Part shown: positions 51,013 through 60,800 of the stretch, in pieces
Layout of the letters: every line of letters begins with the position of its first letter
Position numbering within the stretch: the stretch's first letter is position 1
Source of the DNA: GCA-003244245 sp963823755
GTDB taxonomy: Bacteria; Actinomycetota; Actinomycetes; Mycobacteriales; Pseudonocardiaceae
Length of the DNA stretch: 64,000 nucleotides
Assembly: GCA_963823755.1 (NCBI GenBank)
Contig: CAWGMP010000007.1
Span: 186,001-250,000 of the forward strand
Direction: 5' to 3'
Position numbers and translations under genes: made by a program
The notes under the pieces: model-generated
The model's database searches: none
Told to the model about the DNA's origin: nothing
What the model saw: only the letters and a program-made list of their open reading frames with translations

Positions 51013-51371
51013 TCGCACCCTTTCCGTGGAAAAGTCCCGTTCGGTGAGACCTTGACCACGTAGTCAGCGCTTCTTCAATGTGATCTCCACCGAGCCGGCT
51101 GATACCGACTGTCGCCACGTGCTCTCGGCGACATCGTAATGCCACATCCACGGGTGTGCGGGTTTTGTCTGGGAACCAGGACCGCCGGAGGCGATGTGTT
51201 GAGCTGGCAGTTGCGTGGCACGAAGCGGTGGCAGCCTGGATCCTTTCGCGTGGTCTGGTCAGCTGGCCACGGTCAGCTCGGTGAAGACGGCCACGCATCG
51301 GCCGTGGCCGGAACTTCCATCGGCCGTGGCCGGCTTCGATCCGTTGTCGGCGTAGGGCTCGGTTGTGGTGC

Positions 51372-51498
51372 TAGGCGCCCGGGGTCAACTCATCAAGGAC
51401 ACGCGGGTAGACCACCGCCTTGTCGGTGATGACCTCGATCGGGGTGACCGAACCGATCGAGGGCCCTGTACAGGTAGATCCACCGGCCGCTGACCGGT
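51372..51498 (-). pseudogene. IS6-family transposase remnant
   Basis: GRWIYLYRALDRFG is followed in another frame by TPIEVITDKAVVYPRVLDEL and a stop. These are the central D...D regions of an IS6-type transposase with the sequence between them deleted. It differs from the two 854-bp copies. The rest of the 51013-51817 gap holds no gene; 51290-51330 has CATCGGCCGTGGCCGG twice. Confidence 0.65.
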
Positions 51499-51817
51499 GA
51501 ACTACGGAACATACACTCACCACAAAGTAGCAGAATTACGAGACAAGAGAGCAAAACCAAGTGACAGCTATGAACTGAGTCCAGGCAGTGTCCACTGTGC
51601 GCGCTCGGTCTGATACTCACGGATTCTACACCAGCTCGTTTGCAAAATTCATTGATTCAATTATTGCGGAAGTCGACACCCAAGATTTGACTCGACCGCC
51701 TCCCGCTAAGGACAAGGACTTCCTCCCCGAGCCAAGTACGTGCCCGTTCTCAGGGTCACGCGAGGCTGGCAACGGTCGCTCAGCTCACCTCTCCGCCGAG
51801 TACCCGTAGGCCTGCGA

Positions 51818-54043
51818 TCATCGGGCGGTCCCTGGTGTGAGGCGAAAATCCTGCCATACCGGTGTGTCCTTGGTGGGGCTTGTGCCGGTGAGTACCGTGA
51901 TTTCGATCGAGGTGGCTCCTTTGGCTGAGGAGAGGTCAGCATCGATTTTCGTGAACTGGCCGACGCTACAGGTGACTTGCTGAATGACCTGACCGTTGGC
52001 CTTGACTTGGAAAATCACGGTGCCGGTGCCCTTACCGGCGCCGCCGGCCGTGCCGGCTGGACCTTTCAGCACACCGACCTGCGCAAGTACGTGGTCGCCG
52101 GGCACTGCTGGCTCTTCCAGCTTGTAGATGCCGGTGATGAAGCCGGTGTTCTGGGGGTTGGTCTCGAGCACCTTGGCGATGGTGCCGTTCGGCAGCGTGT
52201 CGGCACGTTGCCGGACGAAGCCGGTCTTGTCCGTTTCCTTGCCGGGGAAGGTGAGCTTTCCGGACCCGCTGGCCCAGGCGGCCTGGTCGGCGGTGGCGAT
52301 CAAGTCGAGAGGAGTGGTGTTCTTCGCGACGGTGAGCGTCACTTCCGACCCGGGGTTGACCTTGGAGCCCGCCGCAGGCGTGCTGAAGAGCACCTGGCCA
52401 TCGGTGACGGCATTGCTATGCTCCATCACCGTCTTCGCTTTCAGACCCTGGCCCTCCAGTGCTTGGGTGGCCTCCTCCACTGAACGGTTCCGCAGAGCGG
52501 GAACCTCGATCGGCGTCGATGGCGGAGTACCCCGATCCGGCGAAACACCCGCACCCGGCGAAGCACCCGGACCCGGTGGGGGATTCTTCGAGCCCGCTGA
52601 CACCGTCAGCAGCACTTCTGAATTCGGTGGGCGTGGCGTTGTCGCCTTTGGATCGGATGCCAGTACCTGGTCAATCGGCTGGTCGTCACTGGATTGCCGG
52701 ACGGTGCGAACTGTGAAGTTCATCTGCTCCAGCCTGGCCTGGGCATCGGTCACCGACAGTCCCACGATGTTCGGTACCTCAATCTGAACCGGGCACGGTC
52801 CTTCGCATTTCCCGGCCGAGACATACAGCTTGACGATCTGACCGTACTCGAGTTCAGTGCTGCCCTTCGGGTCTGTCCCGATGGCCAGTCCCGGTGCGAT
52901 GTCGTTGTCCGTCTGGTGAAGCACCTCGGGGATGTAGTGCGCGTCCTCCAGTTGCTTCACGGCAGTCAGCTGATCAGCGTTGCCGATCACCGGCACTCGC
53001 GGCGTGCCGGGCTTGAGCAAGGCGACCAGGGCGATCATGAGGGCAACGATCGCGACCGCGGCGGGAGGGATCCACCAGGGAAAGACCGCGGTCTGCTGCC
53101 GGATGCCGTTGAGAGTGATCGGTGGTTGTGCGTTGGCTGGGGTGACCGCCGCGGAGAACGGTAAGCGCTCGGTGCGACCGAACCACCGGCGTGGGCCGTT
53201 GATCAGAACCGGCAACTCCACGCTGGTCCCCGGCTGCAGTGTCGCCGCGCCATCCTGAGGCTCGAAGCTCAGCGCACCGTCTTGGTCCTTGAACGCGATC
53301 CGGGTGTCAACCGGCGTATTGCCGCCGTTGACGACACTCACCCGGTGGCATCCTGGCTTGCGGCCGCGACTCACCTCGGGTGTCAGGACAGCGCGGAGAT
53401 TCTGAAAAGGGGTGACGGTCAGCCGCCCACGGGCGATATCGCTGACATCAGAGTGCACTAAAGAGCGGGCGACAACCTCGAAGGTGGTGACGCCGGCTGC
53501 GTTTTGCGGTTCTCGTAACGGCGCGAACCGCACCACAGCGCGCTGCTCGAGGTCGGGATAAATCGACAGCGTATCCGGCGTGATCGAGGCGAAAGGCGCG
53601 CCCGGCCCCTGCGCGACCAGCTGGAACTCCTCCACCCGAGTGCCGAGGTTACGCACCGTCACCGTACTGGTGACCTGACCACCGGGGTCGACGGTCAGAT
53701 CAACAGGCTCCATCATCACGCTCACGCCGCGCTTCTGCATCGGGTCAGCCGCAAGCCCAGCCACCGGCGACCCAGCAGCCGGGTACTGCGGCTGCGGGCT
53801 TCTCGATGGGCCGACCTCTTGGCGAGGCAGCGCGGCGACCGGTTGCTGCCCGTTACCCCCCGGCCATTGGTTCACACCTCGTGGTGATGCCGCAGCGGCC
53901 GGTTGCGCCTCGACCAGCTGCTGGTCGGCGGATCCTGCTGAGGACGCCGCGTCAGCCCAACCCAGGTAGGCCCGGCACTGCGGGTTGGGACAGAAATCAA
54001 CGGCACCAACGTTCACCAGACCGCACTTCGGACAATCCCCCAC
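51818..54043 (-). CDS. zinc-ribbon / beta-sandwich / transmembrane / triple-PASTA protein
   Basis: About 741 residues. Residues 1-30 hold a zinc ribbon (CPKCGLVNVGAVDFCPNPQC). Next is a Pro/Gln-rich linker, two predicted beta-sandwich regions (~105-330; VDLTVDPGGQVTSTVTVRNL and RVSVVNGGNTPVDTRIAF), one membrane helix (WWIPPAAVAIVALMIALVAL), three PASTA-like repeats (VPVIGNADQLTAVKQLEDAH; VPNIVGLSVTDAQARLEQMN; VPALRNRSVEEATQALEGQG), and a ~165-residue beta-rich C-terminus. PASTA units normally sense muropeptides on Ser/Thr kinases or PBPs, but no kinase or transpeptidase is present. GTG 54043 follows GGAGGGAGG. The inside zinc ribbon/outside PASTA topology suggests an envelope sensor or scaffold. 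Confidence 0.8.
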   Translation of the reverse strand: MGDCPKCGLVNVGAVDFCPNPQCRAYLGWADAASSAGSADQQLVEAQPAAAASPRGVNQWPGGNGQQPVAALPRQEVGPSRSPQPQYPAAGSPVAGLAADPMQKRGVSVMMEPVDLTVDPGGQVTSTVTVRNLGTRVEEFQLVAQGPGAPFASITPDTLSIYPDLEQRAVVRFAPLREPQNAAGVTTFEVVARSLVHSDVSDIARGRLTVTPFQNLRAVLTPEVSRGRKPGCHRVSVVNGGNTPVDTRIAFKDQDGALSFEPQDGAATLQPGTSVELPVLINGPRRWFGRTERLPFSAAVTPANAQPPITLNGIRQQTAVFPWWIPPAAVAIVALMIALVALLKPGTPRVPVIGNADQLTAVKQLEDAHYIPEVLHQTDNDIAPGLAIGTDPKGSTELEYGQIVKLYVSAGKCEGPCPVQIEVPNIVGLSVTDAQARLEQMNFTVRTVRQSSDDQPIDQVLASDPKATTPRPPNSEVLLTVSAGSKNPPPGPGASPGAGVSPDRGTPPSTPIEVPALRNRSVEEATQALEGQGLKAKTVMEHSNAVTDGQVLFSTPAAGSKVNPGSEVTLTVAKNTTPLDLIATADQAAWASGSGKLTFPGKETDKTGFVRQRADTLPNGTIAKVLETNPQNTGFITGIYKLEEPAVPGDHVLAQVGVLKGPAGTAGGAGKGTGTVIFQVKANGQVIQQVTCSVGQFTKIDADLSSAKGATSIEITVLTGTSPTKDTPVWQDFRLTPGTAR

Positions 54044-54193
54044 GACAGCGCCTCCCTCCGAAGCTGCCGAAAATCCATACCGCCGCATCCCTGACTAGCT
54101 GCCCGACCCAGAGCCCCCGGGAACAACGCCGGTCACACACAGCGCCCATCGAGCACGCAGACGATATACCTGCTTCCGTCCATCCCCGCAACG

Positions 54194-55156
54194 TCAGCCC
54201 TTGCGGCGTTTCGCCACCACCTCGGCTAGCTGCGGGGCGATGGTGAACAGGTCGCCCACCACACCGAAGTCGGCGATCTCGAAGATCGGCGCCTCCGGGT
54301 CCTTGTTGACCGCAACGATGGTCTTGGACGTCTGCATCCCGGCGCGGTGCTGGATAGCGCCGGAGATCCCGAGCGCGACATACAGCTGCGGGGAGACGGT
54401 CTTGCCGGTCTGCCCGACCTGGAACTGGTGCGGGTAGTAACCGGAATCGACCGCCGCCCGGGATGCCCCGACCGCAGCACCCAGCGAGTCGGCGAGCCTT
54501 TCCACCACCCCGAAGTTGTCCGCCGAACCGACGCCCCGACCACCGGAGACGACCACGCTGGCCTCGGTGAGCTCCGGGCGGTCGCCGCCCTCGACGGGCC
54601 GGCGCTCGATGATCTTCGCTGTCCTGGTCGGGTCCACCACGGGGATCTCGACGGTCTGCTCGGCGGCCACACCCGGCGATTCGACCGGCTCGATCGCACC
54701 GGCCCGGACGGTGATCACTGCGACCGGCGTGGTGGCCCGGGACTTGGCGAGGTATGAGCCGCCGAACACCGAATGCGTGGCGGTGCCGTCCCCGGCCAAC
54801 TCGACGGCGTCGGAGAGCAGGCCCGATCCGGTGCGCACGGCGAGTTTTCCTGCGATCTCCCTACCGTCTGGCGACGCGGCGATGAGAACCGCGACCGGCT
54901 GGGCCGACGCCACCAGCGCCGCCAGCACGCCGACCGCGGGAGCGGTGAGGTACTGATCCACCTCGTCTGATTCGGCCACGTAGACCTTGGCTGCACCGTA
55001 GGCCGCCAGCCGGTCCCGGAACTTGTCTGCGGTGCCCGACGTGGCGACTACCACGGCAGACGGCTCGCCCAGCTTCGCGGCCGCGGTGAGTAGTTCGTCG
55101 GTGACCTTCTTGATCTCGGCGCCGGAGTGCTCGACGAGGACCAGGACTTCTGCCAT
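54194..55156 (-). CDS. etfA: electron transfer flavoprotein alpha subunit
   Basis: About 320 residues. MAEVLVLVEHSGAEIKKVTD and the FAD-binding C-terminus with SGGRGVGSADNFGVVERLAD, QVGQTGKTVSPQLYVALGIS, GAIQHRAGMQTSKTIVAVNK and DPEAPIFEIADFGVVGDLF are clear EtfA hallmarks. With EtfB it passes electrons from acyl-CoA dehydrogenases to the quinone pool. It lies 26 bp after etfB. Confidence 0.96.
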   Translation of the reverse strand: MAEVLVLVEHSGAEIKKVTDELLTAAAKLGEPSAVVVATSGTADKFRDRLAAYGAAKVYVAESDEVDQYLTAPAVGVLAALVASAQPVAVLIAASPDGREIAGKLAVRTGSGLLSDAVELAGDGTATHSVFGGSYLAKSRATTPVAVITVRAGAIEPVESPGVAAEQTVEIPVVDPTRTAKIIERRPVEGGDRPELTEASVVVSGGRGVGSADNFGVVERLADSLGAAVGASRAAVDSGYYPHQFQVGQTGKTVSPQLYVALGISGAIQHRAGMQTSKTIVAVNKDPEAPIFEIADFGVVGDLFTIAPQLAEVVAKRRKG

Positions 55157-55182
55157 GACGGATTCTCCTCCTGACGAGGCGC

Positions 55183-55965
55183 TCAGATCAGCTTCTGCCC
55201 GATGAGGTACTCGACGAGCTTGGCCGCCCCGTCGCCCTCGTCGGTGACGATCTGCCCAGCCACCCGCGGGGGGCGTGGCGTTGACTCGGTCACCGTCGAG
55301 GTGGCGTTGGCCAGTCCGACATCGCTGCGCTCGATGCCCGCATCGGCCAGCGACACCGTGCGGACCGGCTTCTTCTTCGCCGCCATGATGCCCTTGAACG
55401 ACGGGTACCGCGGCTCGTTGATCTTCTCGTTGACGCTGACCACGGCGGGCAGACCAGCCTGCAGGACCGTGATCCCGTCGTCGGTTTCCCGCTCGACGGT
55501 CACGGTGCGGCCCTCGACGGTGACCTTGCGGGCATGGGTCAGCTCCGGCAGGCCGAGCACATCGGCGACCATCGCGGGGATGGCGCCCACGGTGCCGTCG
55601 GTGGCCTCGTTACCGGCGATGATGAGGTCGACGTCGCCAAGGGTGCCGATGACCTTGGCCAACGCCTTGGCGGTCGCCACCGCGCAGGACCCGTGCAGGC
55701 CCTCGTCGGACAGGTGCACTGCCTTGTCCGCACCCATCGACAGCGCCTTGCGGATGGCGTCGGCGGCACGCTGTGGACCCATCGTGACGACGGTGACCTC
55801 ACCCTCCCCGGCCTCCTTGATCTTGAGCGCCTCCTCGACCGCGCGTTCGTTGATCTCGTCGAGAACCACGTCTGCTGACGCGCGATCCAGGGTGTGGTCG
55901 GAAGCCGTCAGCGTGCGCGCGGACCAGGTATCCGGCACCTGCTTGATCAGGACCACAATGTTCAT
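55183..55965 (-). CDS. etfB: electron transfer flavoprotein beta subunit
   Basis: About 260 residues. MNIVVLIKQVPDTWSARTLT starts the protein; VVTMGPQRAADAIRKALSMG, LIIAGNEATDGTVGAIPAMV and PRYPSFKGIMAAKKKPV are family hallmarks. ATG 55965 is supported by homology; the longer frame (to 56280) is the shadow of the divergent deacetylase. Confidence 0.96.
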   Translation of the reverse strand: MNIVVLIKQVPDTWSARTLTASDHTLDRASADVVLDEINERAVEEALKIKEAGEGEVTVVTMGPQRAADAIRKALSMGADKAVHLSDEGLHGSCAVATAKALAKVIGTLGDVDLIIAGNEATDGTVGAIPAMVADVLGLPELTHARKVTVEGRTVTVERETDDGITVLQAGLPAVVSVNEKINEPRYPSFKGIMAAKKKPVRTVSLADAGIERSDVGLANATSTVTESTPRPPRVAGQIVTDEGDGAAKLVEYLIGQKLI

Positions 55966-56053
55966 GGTCACAATGTTACCGGTCGGTAGCCCTACAGCCC
56001 CCCGAAGGGTGATCGCCCTCACGGTAACGGTCTGGCACTGGCACGATTCCTGG

Positions 56054-56887
56054 ATGCTGACGATCGGGCAGGTCACATCACGGGGTCTGGCCACGCTGGC
56101 GTGCGTTGCCGCGACACTCGTCATGCCGGCGGACCTTCGGGAGCACACTCCACCGAGCAGACCGGCAGCACACCCCTCGATGATCACCCATGACCCGGCA
56201 GCGCAGCCCAGGATCGCCTTGACCTTCGACTCCAACATGACCGACGCGATGCTGAAGCGACTGAACACCGGGAAAGTCACGTCCTACGCCAACACCGGTG
56301 TGATCGACGAGCTGCAGCGCCGCCGCGCATCGGCGACGTTCTTCCTGGCCGGCAAGTGGGTCGAACGCTATCCCGACCTCACCCGCAGGATCGCCGCCGA
56401 TCCGAGCTTCGAACTCGCCAGCCACTCCTACGCCCACCTCGGCTTCACCACCCGGTGTTATGGACTGGGAGTTCTTCCCACCGAGCAGATGGCCGCGGAC
56501 GTCGCACGCTCGTTCCAGGTCCTGGCGCCGTTCGGTGGCCGGCAGACCCGGTACTTCCGATTCCCGGGAGGCTGCTACGACACCGATGCCCTGCGCGCGA
56601 TCGCCCCGACCCGCAGCACAGTGATTCAATACGACATCGTCGGGGGTGATCCGTTCAATAACGACGCGACCGCCATCATCGACAACGTGCTCCGAGGCGC
56701 TCACAATGGTGGAATTGTGGTGCTTCACATCACCCAGGCCAACGCCCCACGCACCGCCGACGCGCTCCCCGCGATCATCACCGGCCTGCGGGCCCGCGGA
56801 TACCGACTCGTCACCCTGTCCGAGCTGTTGACGCCTCACAATGAGACCGACCACCACACTTTTGACGGTAGCGGACCGGCGCCATGA
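56054..56887 (+). CDS. secreted polysaccharide deacetylase (NodB homology)
   Basis: About 277 residues with an N-terminal signal/anchor (GLATLACVAATLVMPADL). The NodB motifs are RIALTFDSNMTDAM (motif 1), FELASHSYAHLGF (motif 2, H-x3-H) and YFRFPGGCYDTDAL (motif 3), with IVVLHITQANAPRTADALPA late. Motif 1 has D-S-N instead of the common D-D-G. It should remove acetyl groups from a cell-surface polymer such as peptidoglycan or chitin-like glycans. It is divergent from etfB. Confidence 0.85.
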   Translation: MLTIGQVTSRGLATLACVAATLVMPADLREHTPPSRPAAHPSMITHDPAAQPRIALTFDSNMTDAMLKRLNTGKVTSYANTGVIDELQRRRASATFFLAGKWVERYPDLTRRIAADPSFELASHSYAHLGFTTRCYGLGVLPTEQMAADVARSFQVLAPFGGRQTRYFRFPGGCYDTDALRAIAPTRSTVIQYDIVGGDPFNNDATAIIDNVLRGAHNGGIVVLHITQANAPRTADALPAIITGLRARGYRLVTLSELLTPHNETDHHTFDGSGPAP

Positions 56888-57014
56888 TCGAACCGTACCT
56901 CGAGGAAGTCGACCACCCCCGTGCGGAAGGGCTGATTGGCGGGTGGAGTCGTGGTCTGGGATCGTCGCGGGTGCATCGCGGCCCAGTAAGGCCCAGTAAG
57001 GAGGTCTCCAGCCA

Positions 57015-57497
57015 ATGACGCGTTATGACCCGCCACCCTCGTGGGAGCGACGGGAGACGGAGGTGTCCGCTCGCAGACTGTGGGCCGGTGGTGGGGCGAC
57101 CGCGGTCGTGGCCGCAGGGATCGGCGTGGTCGGGGTCCTGCTCGTTCGAGGCGTACTCAAGATCCCGATCTTATCGGCGAAGGGCCGGTTGGTGAACGAG
57201 GCGATGGTGGTCGTGCCCATCTCGGTGGCCTTGGCCGCGCTGGCGGCTACCGCGCTGCTGCACCTGCTGCTGCTCACCACCCCGCGGCCGACGGCGTTCT
57301 TCGGCGCGATCTGCGCGATCGTCGTCGCCATCGTGGTGCTCCAGGTGTTCATCACTGGCGGGACCAGGGAGGAACAGGTGGCGACAGGGGTGCTCTACGT
57401 CGTCATCGGCGTCGCGGTGATCTCGCTGCTGTCCGGGGTGGCGCGCACGGCGGTACAGCCGGCGCAAGGACGGCCCCGATCGGGTCCGGAGTACTAG
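57015..57497 (+). CDS. four-helix membrane protein (DUF6069-like)
   Basis: About 160 residues with four membrane segments: GATAVVAAGIGVVGVLLVRG, VVVPISVALAALAATALLHL, AFFGAICAIVVAIVVLQVF and VLYVVIGVAVISLLSGVA. The pattern of DUF6069 actinobacterial proteins fits; function is unknown. The ribosome site lies in a 9-bp duplication (GCCCAGTAA twice, then GGAGG). Confidence 0.7.
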   Translation: MTRYDPPPSWERRETEVSARRLWAGGGATAVVAAGIGVVGVLLVRGVLKIPILSAKGRLVNEAMVVVPISVALAALAATALLHLLLLTTPRPTAFFGAICAIVVAIVVLQVFITGGTREEQVATGVLYVVIGVAVISLLSGVARTAVQPAQGRPRSGPEY

Positions 57498-57896
57498 GGT
57501 TCCCAGCAGCCGGCGGCTCCTGGGAAGGTCACCCAGATCGACCTAGGCGGGCTTCGACCTGGCAAGGAAACGGAAAGAAACTTCATTCATACGCCTTTAG
57601 CTAACAGTGAATTTACTTCATCGGCAACCCTACCGAGAAAGGTGTCCCCCGATCAGGGGAAGAGTCGCTACACACTGTCGCCACAAAGTGTGTTTCATAT
57701 CATGCTTCGATTGCTGCGACTGCGGTTGCACGCTGCGCCGGCGATGAGAAGAATTGAAGGTAGACGGAGCTTATTCAGCGTTCGGCTATATTCGCCGCAC
57801 GCTGATGCACCCCTGCGATTTTCTCACAGGCGCGAGATGTAGTGGGTGATGAAAGCTCGAGAAGCAGCATGCCTGCATGTGAAGGAGGCCAGCGAG
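57498..57896 (+). promoter_or_regulatory. nar operon upstream region with inverted repeat
   Basis: A 399-bp non-coding region before narG, AT-richer than its surroundings. At 57670-57676 and 57687-57693 it has ACACACT-N10-AGTGTGT, a perfect 7-bp inverted repeat, a possible operator. No clear FNR (TTGAT-N4-ATCAA) or NarL box was found. Which regulator acts here is unknown. Confidence 0.4.
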
Positions 57897-60800
57897 GTGA
57901 CGGATCGTGTGGACACGGGGGATGCCGTGGACCGGCTGATGCGTTCTGCCCAGTTCTTCTTTCCCGGTGAGCAGTCCTCCGATCGGCGCATGCTGTTCCG
58001 CGAAGGGGGTCGGGACGCGGAGGAGTTCTACCGCGGACGCTGGCGGCACGACCGCGAGATCCGGTCCACGCACGGGGTAAACTGTACAGGCTCGTGTTCG
58101 TGGAAGGTCTTCGTCAAGGACGGGATCATCACCTGGGAGACGCAAGCGACCGATTACCCCTCGGTGGGGCCGGATTCGCCGGAGTACGAGCCACGCGGCT
58201 GCCCCCGAGGCGCTTCGTTCTCCTGGTACACCTACTCACCCACGCGTATCCGTTACCCGTACGTACGCGGACCGCTGCTGGAGTTGTGGCGCCAAGCGCG
58301 GGCTCGCAACGCCGACCCGGTGCACGCGTGGGCGTCCATCGTGGATGATCAGGATCAGGCGGTGGGATACAAGCGGGCGCGCGGCAAGGGCGGATTCGTG
58401 CGCTCTTCGTGGCGCGAGGTCACCGAGCTCATCGCGGCGGCCCATGTCCACACCACCAAGCAGTTCGGCCCGGACCGGATCGTGGGTTTCTCACCGATCC
58501 CCGCGATGTCGATGACGTCTTACGCGGTCGGGACCCGGTTCCTGTCGATGATCGGCGGTACCATCTCCTCGTTCTACGATTGGTACGCCGACCTGCCCAT
58601 CGCGTCGCCGCAGGTCTTCGGCGACCAGACCGACGTGCCGGAATCCGCGGACTGGTGGAACGCCGGCTATCTGATCGTGTGGGGCACGAACCTGCCGATC
58701 ACCCGGACGCCGGACGCGCATTTCATGACCGAGGCCCGCTACCGAGGCCAGAAGGTCGTGGTGGTGTCACCGGATTTCTCCGACCACACCAAGTTCGCTG
58801 ATGACTGGCTGGCCGCCGCGCCGGGCACCGATGGGGCGCTGGCGATGGCCATGGGACATGTGATCCTGACCGAGTTCTACCGTGACCGGCAGGTGCAGCG
58901 CTTCACCGACTACGTCCGGACATACACAGACCTGCCGTTCCTGGTCAGGCTGACCGAGCGGGACGGCGCCTGGGTACCGGGCAAGTTCTTGACCGCGGCG
59001 GATCTCGGCCAGGACATCGAGCACGCCGAGTTCAAGACCGTGTTGTGGGACGAGGCGACCGGCGAGCCCGTGGCGCCGGACGGCTCAGTGGGTTTCCGCT
59101 GGGGCAGCCAACCGGGCCGGTGGAACCTCCGGCTGGGCGATGTCGAGCCACTGCTGTCCCTGCACGGACATACCGGCGCCGAAGCGGTACCCGTAGACCT
59201 GCCGCGCTTCGATGTCGGCCCTGGTGAGGGCGGCGGGGTGCTGCGGCGGGGGGTGCCCGCGACACGGGTCGGCGATCACGTGGTGACCACGGTGTTCGAC
59301 CTGGTGATGGCCCAGTACGGGGTGGCCCGCGACGGGCTGCCCGGTGACTGGCCGACCGGCTACGACGACGCGGCTGCGCCCTACACACCCGCTTGGCAGG
59401 AGGCGATCACCTCGGTGCCGGCGAAGGCGGCGGCGCGGGTGGCGCGGGAGTTCGCCCGTAACGCCGAACGAACCGGCGGCCGGTCGATGATCGCGATGGG
59501 GGCGGGCACCAACCACTGGTTCCATTCTGACCAGATCTACCGGACTTTCCTGTCCCTGTTGCAGCTGTGTGGTTGTCAGGGCGTCAACGGCGGCGGGTGG
59601 GCGCATTATGTGGGTCAGGAGAAGGTGCGGCCGCTGACCGGCTGGTTTCACCTGGCGTTCGGGCTGGACTGGCAGCGCCCGACCCGGCACATGGTGGGTA
59701 CGCCGTTGTGGTGGCTGGCCACCGACCAGTGGCGTTACGAGGCGTTCCTGGCCGACACCCTGTCCAGCCCGCTGGGCGCGGGGCGGTTGGCCGGACGCAG
59801 CCTGCCCGACTGCAACGCGTTGGCCGCGCGGCTGGGGTGGATGCCCTCGCACCCCGCGTTCAATCGCAACCCGCTGGATGTGTGTGATGAGGCCGAACGC
59901 GCCGGGATGGACGTGCCGGACTACGTGGTCGAGCAACTGAAGGCGGGCACGCTGCGGTTCGCCGCCGAAGACCCGGACGATCCGGTGAACTTCCCCCGGG
60001 TGTTGACGGTGTGGCGGGCCAATCTGTTCGCTTCCTCGATGAAGGGCCACGAGTACCTGCTGCGGCACCTGCTGGGCACCGACGACGCGGTCACCGCCAC
60101 CGAGACCCCCCCGGAGCTGCGGCCGACCGAGGTGACCTGGCGGGATCCGGCACCGGTCGGCAAGCTGGACCTGTCGGTGGCGGTGGACTTCCGGATGACC
60201 AGTACCTGCCTGTTCTCCGACGTCATACTGCCCGCGGCCACCTGGTATGAGAAACACGACCTGTCCTCCACGGACATGCACCCGTTCGTGCACGCGTTCA
60301 GCCCGGCGATCGCACCGCCCTGGGAAACGCGCACCGACTTCGACGCCTTCCATACCATCGCCGTGGAGTTCTCCCGGTTGGCCGCCACGCATCTGGGCGT
60401 GCGGCGCGACGTGATCGCCGCGCCACTGGCTCACGACACCCCCGACGAGCTGGCCCAACCGCACGGGCGGGTGGCCGACTGGAAGGCCGGTGAATGCGAG
60501 CCGATCCCTGGCAAGACCATGCCGAAGCTGATCGTCGTGGAACGCGACTACGCAGCGGTGGCCGAGAAGATGGCCGCCGTCGGCCCGCTGCTGGACACCC
60601 TGGGTACCAGCACCAAAGGCATGACCTGGGTGCCGGCGGCGGAGATCGACTGCCTGCGCCGCAGCAACGGGACCGTGCGGGCCGGCGTCGCCGCCGGTCG
60701 ACCGTCCATCGCCCGCGACGACCAGTTCTGCGAGGCGATTCTCGCTCTGTCGGGCACCACCAACGGACGGCTCGCCCACGAGGCGTTCCGGGTGTTGGAG

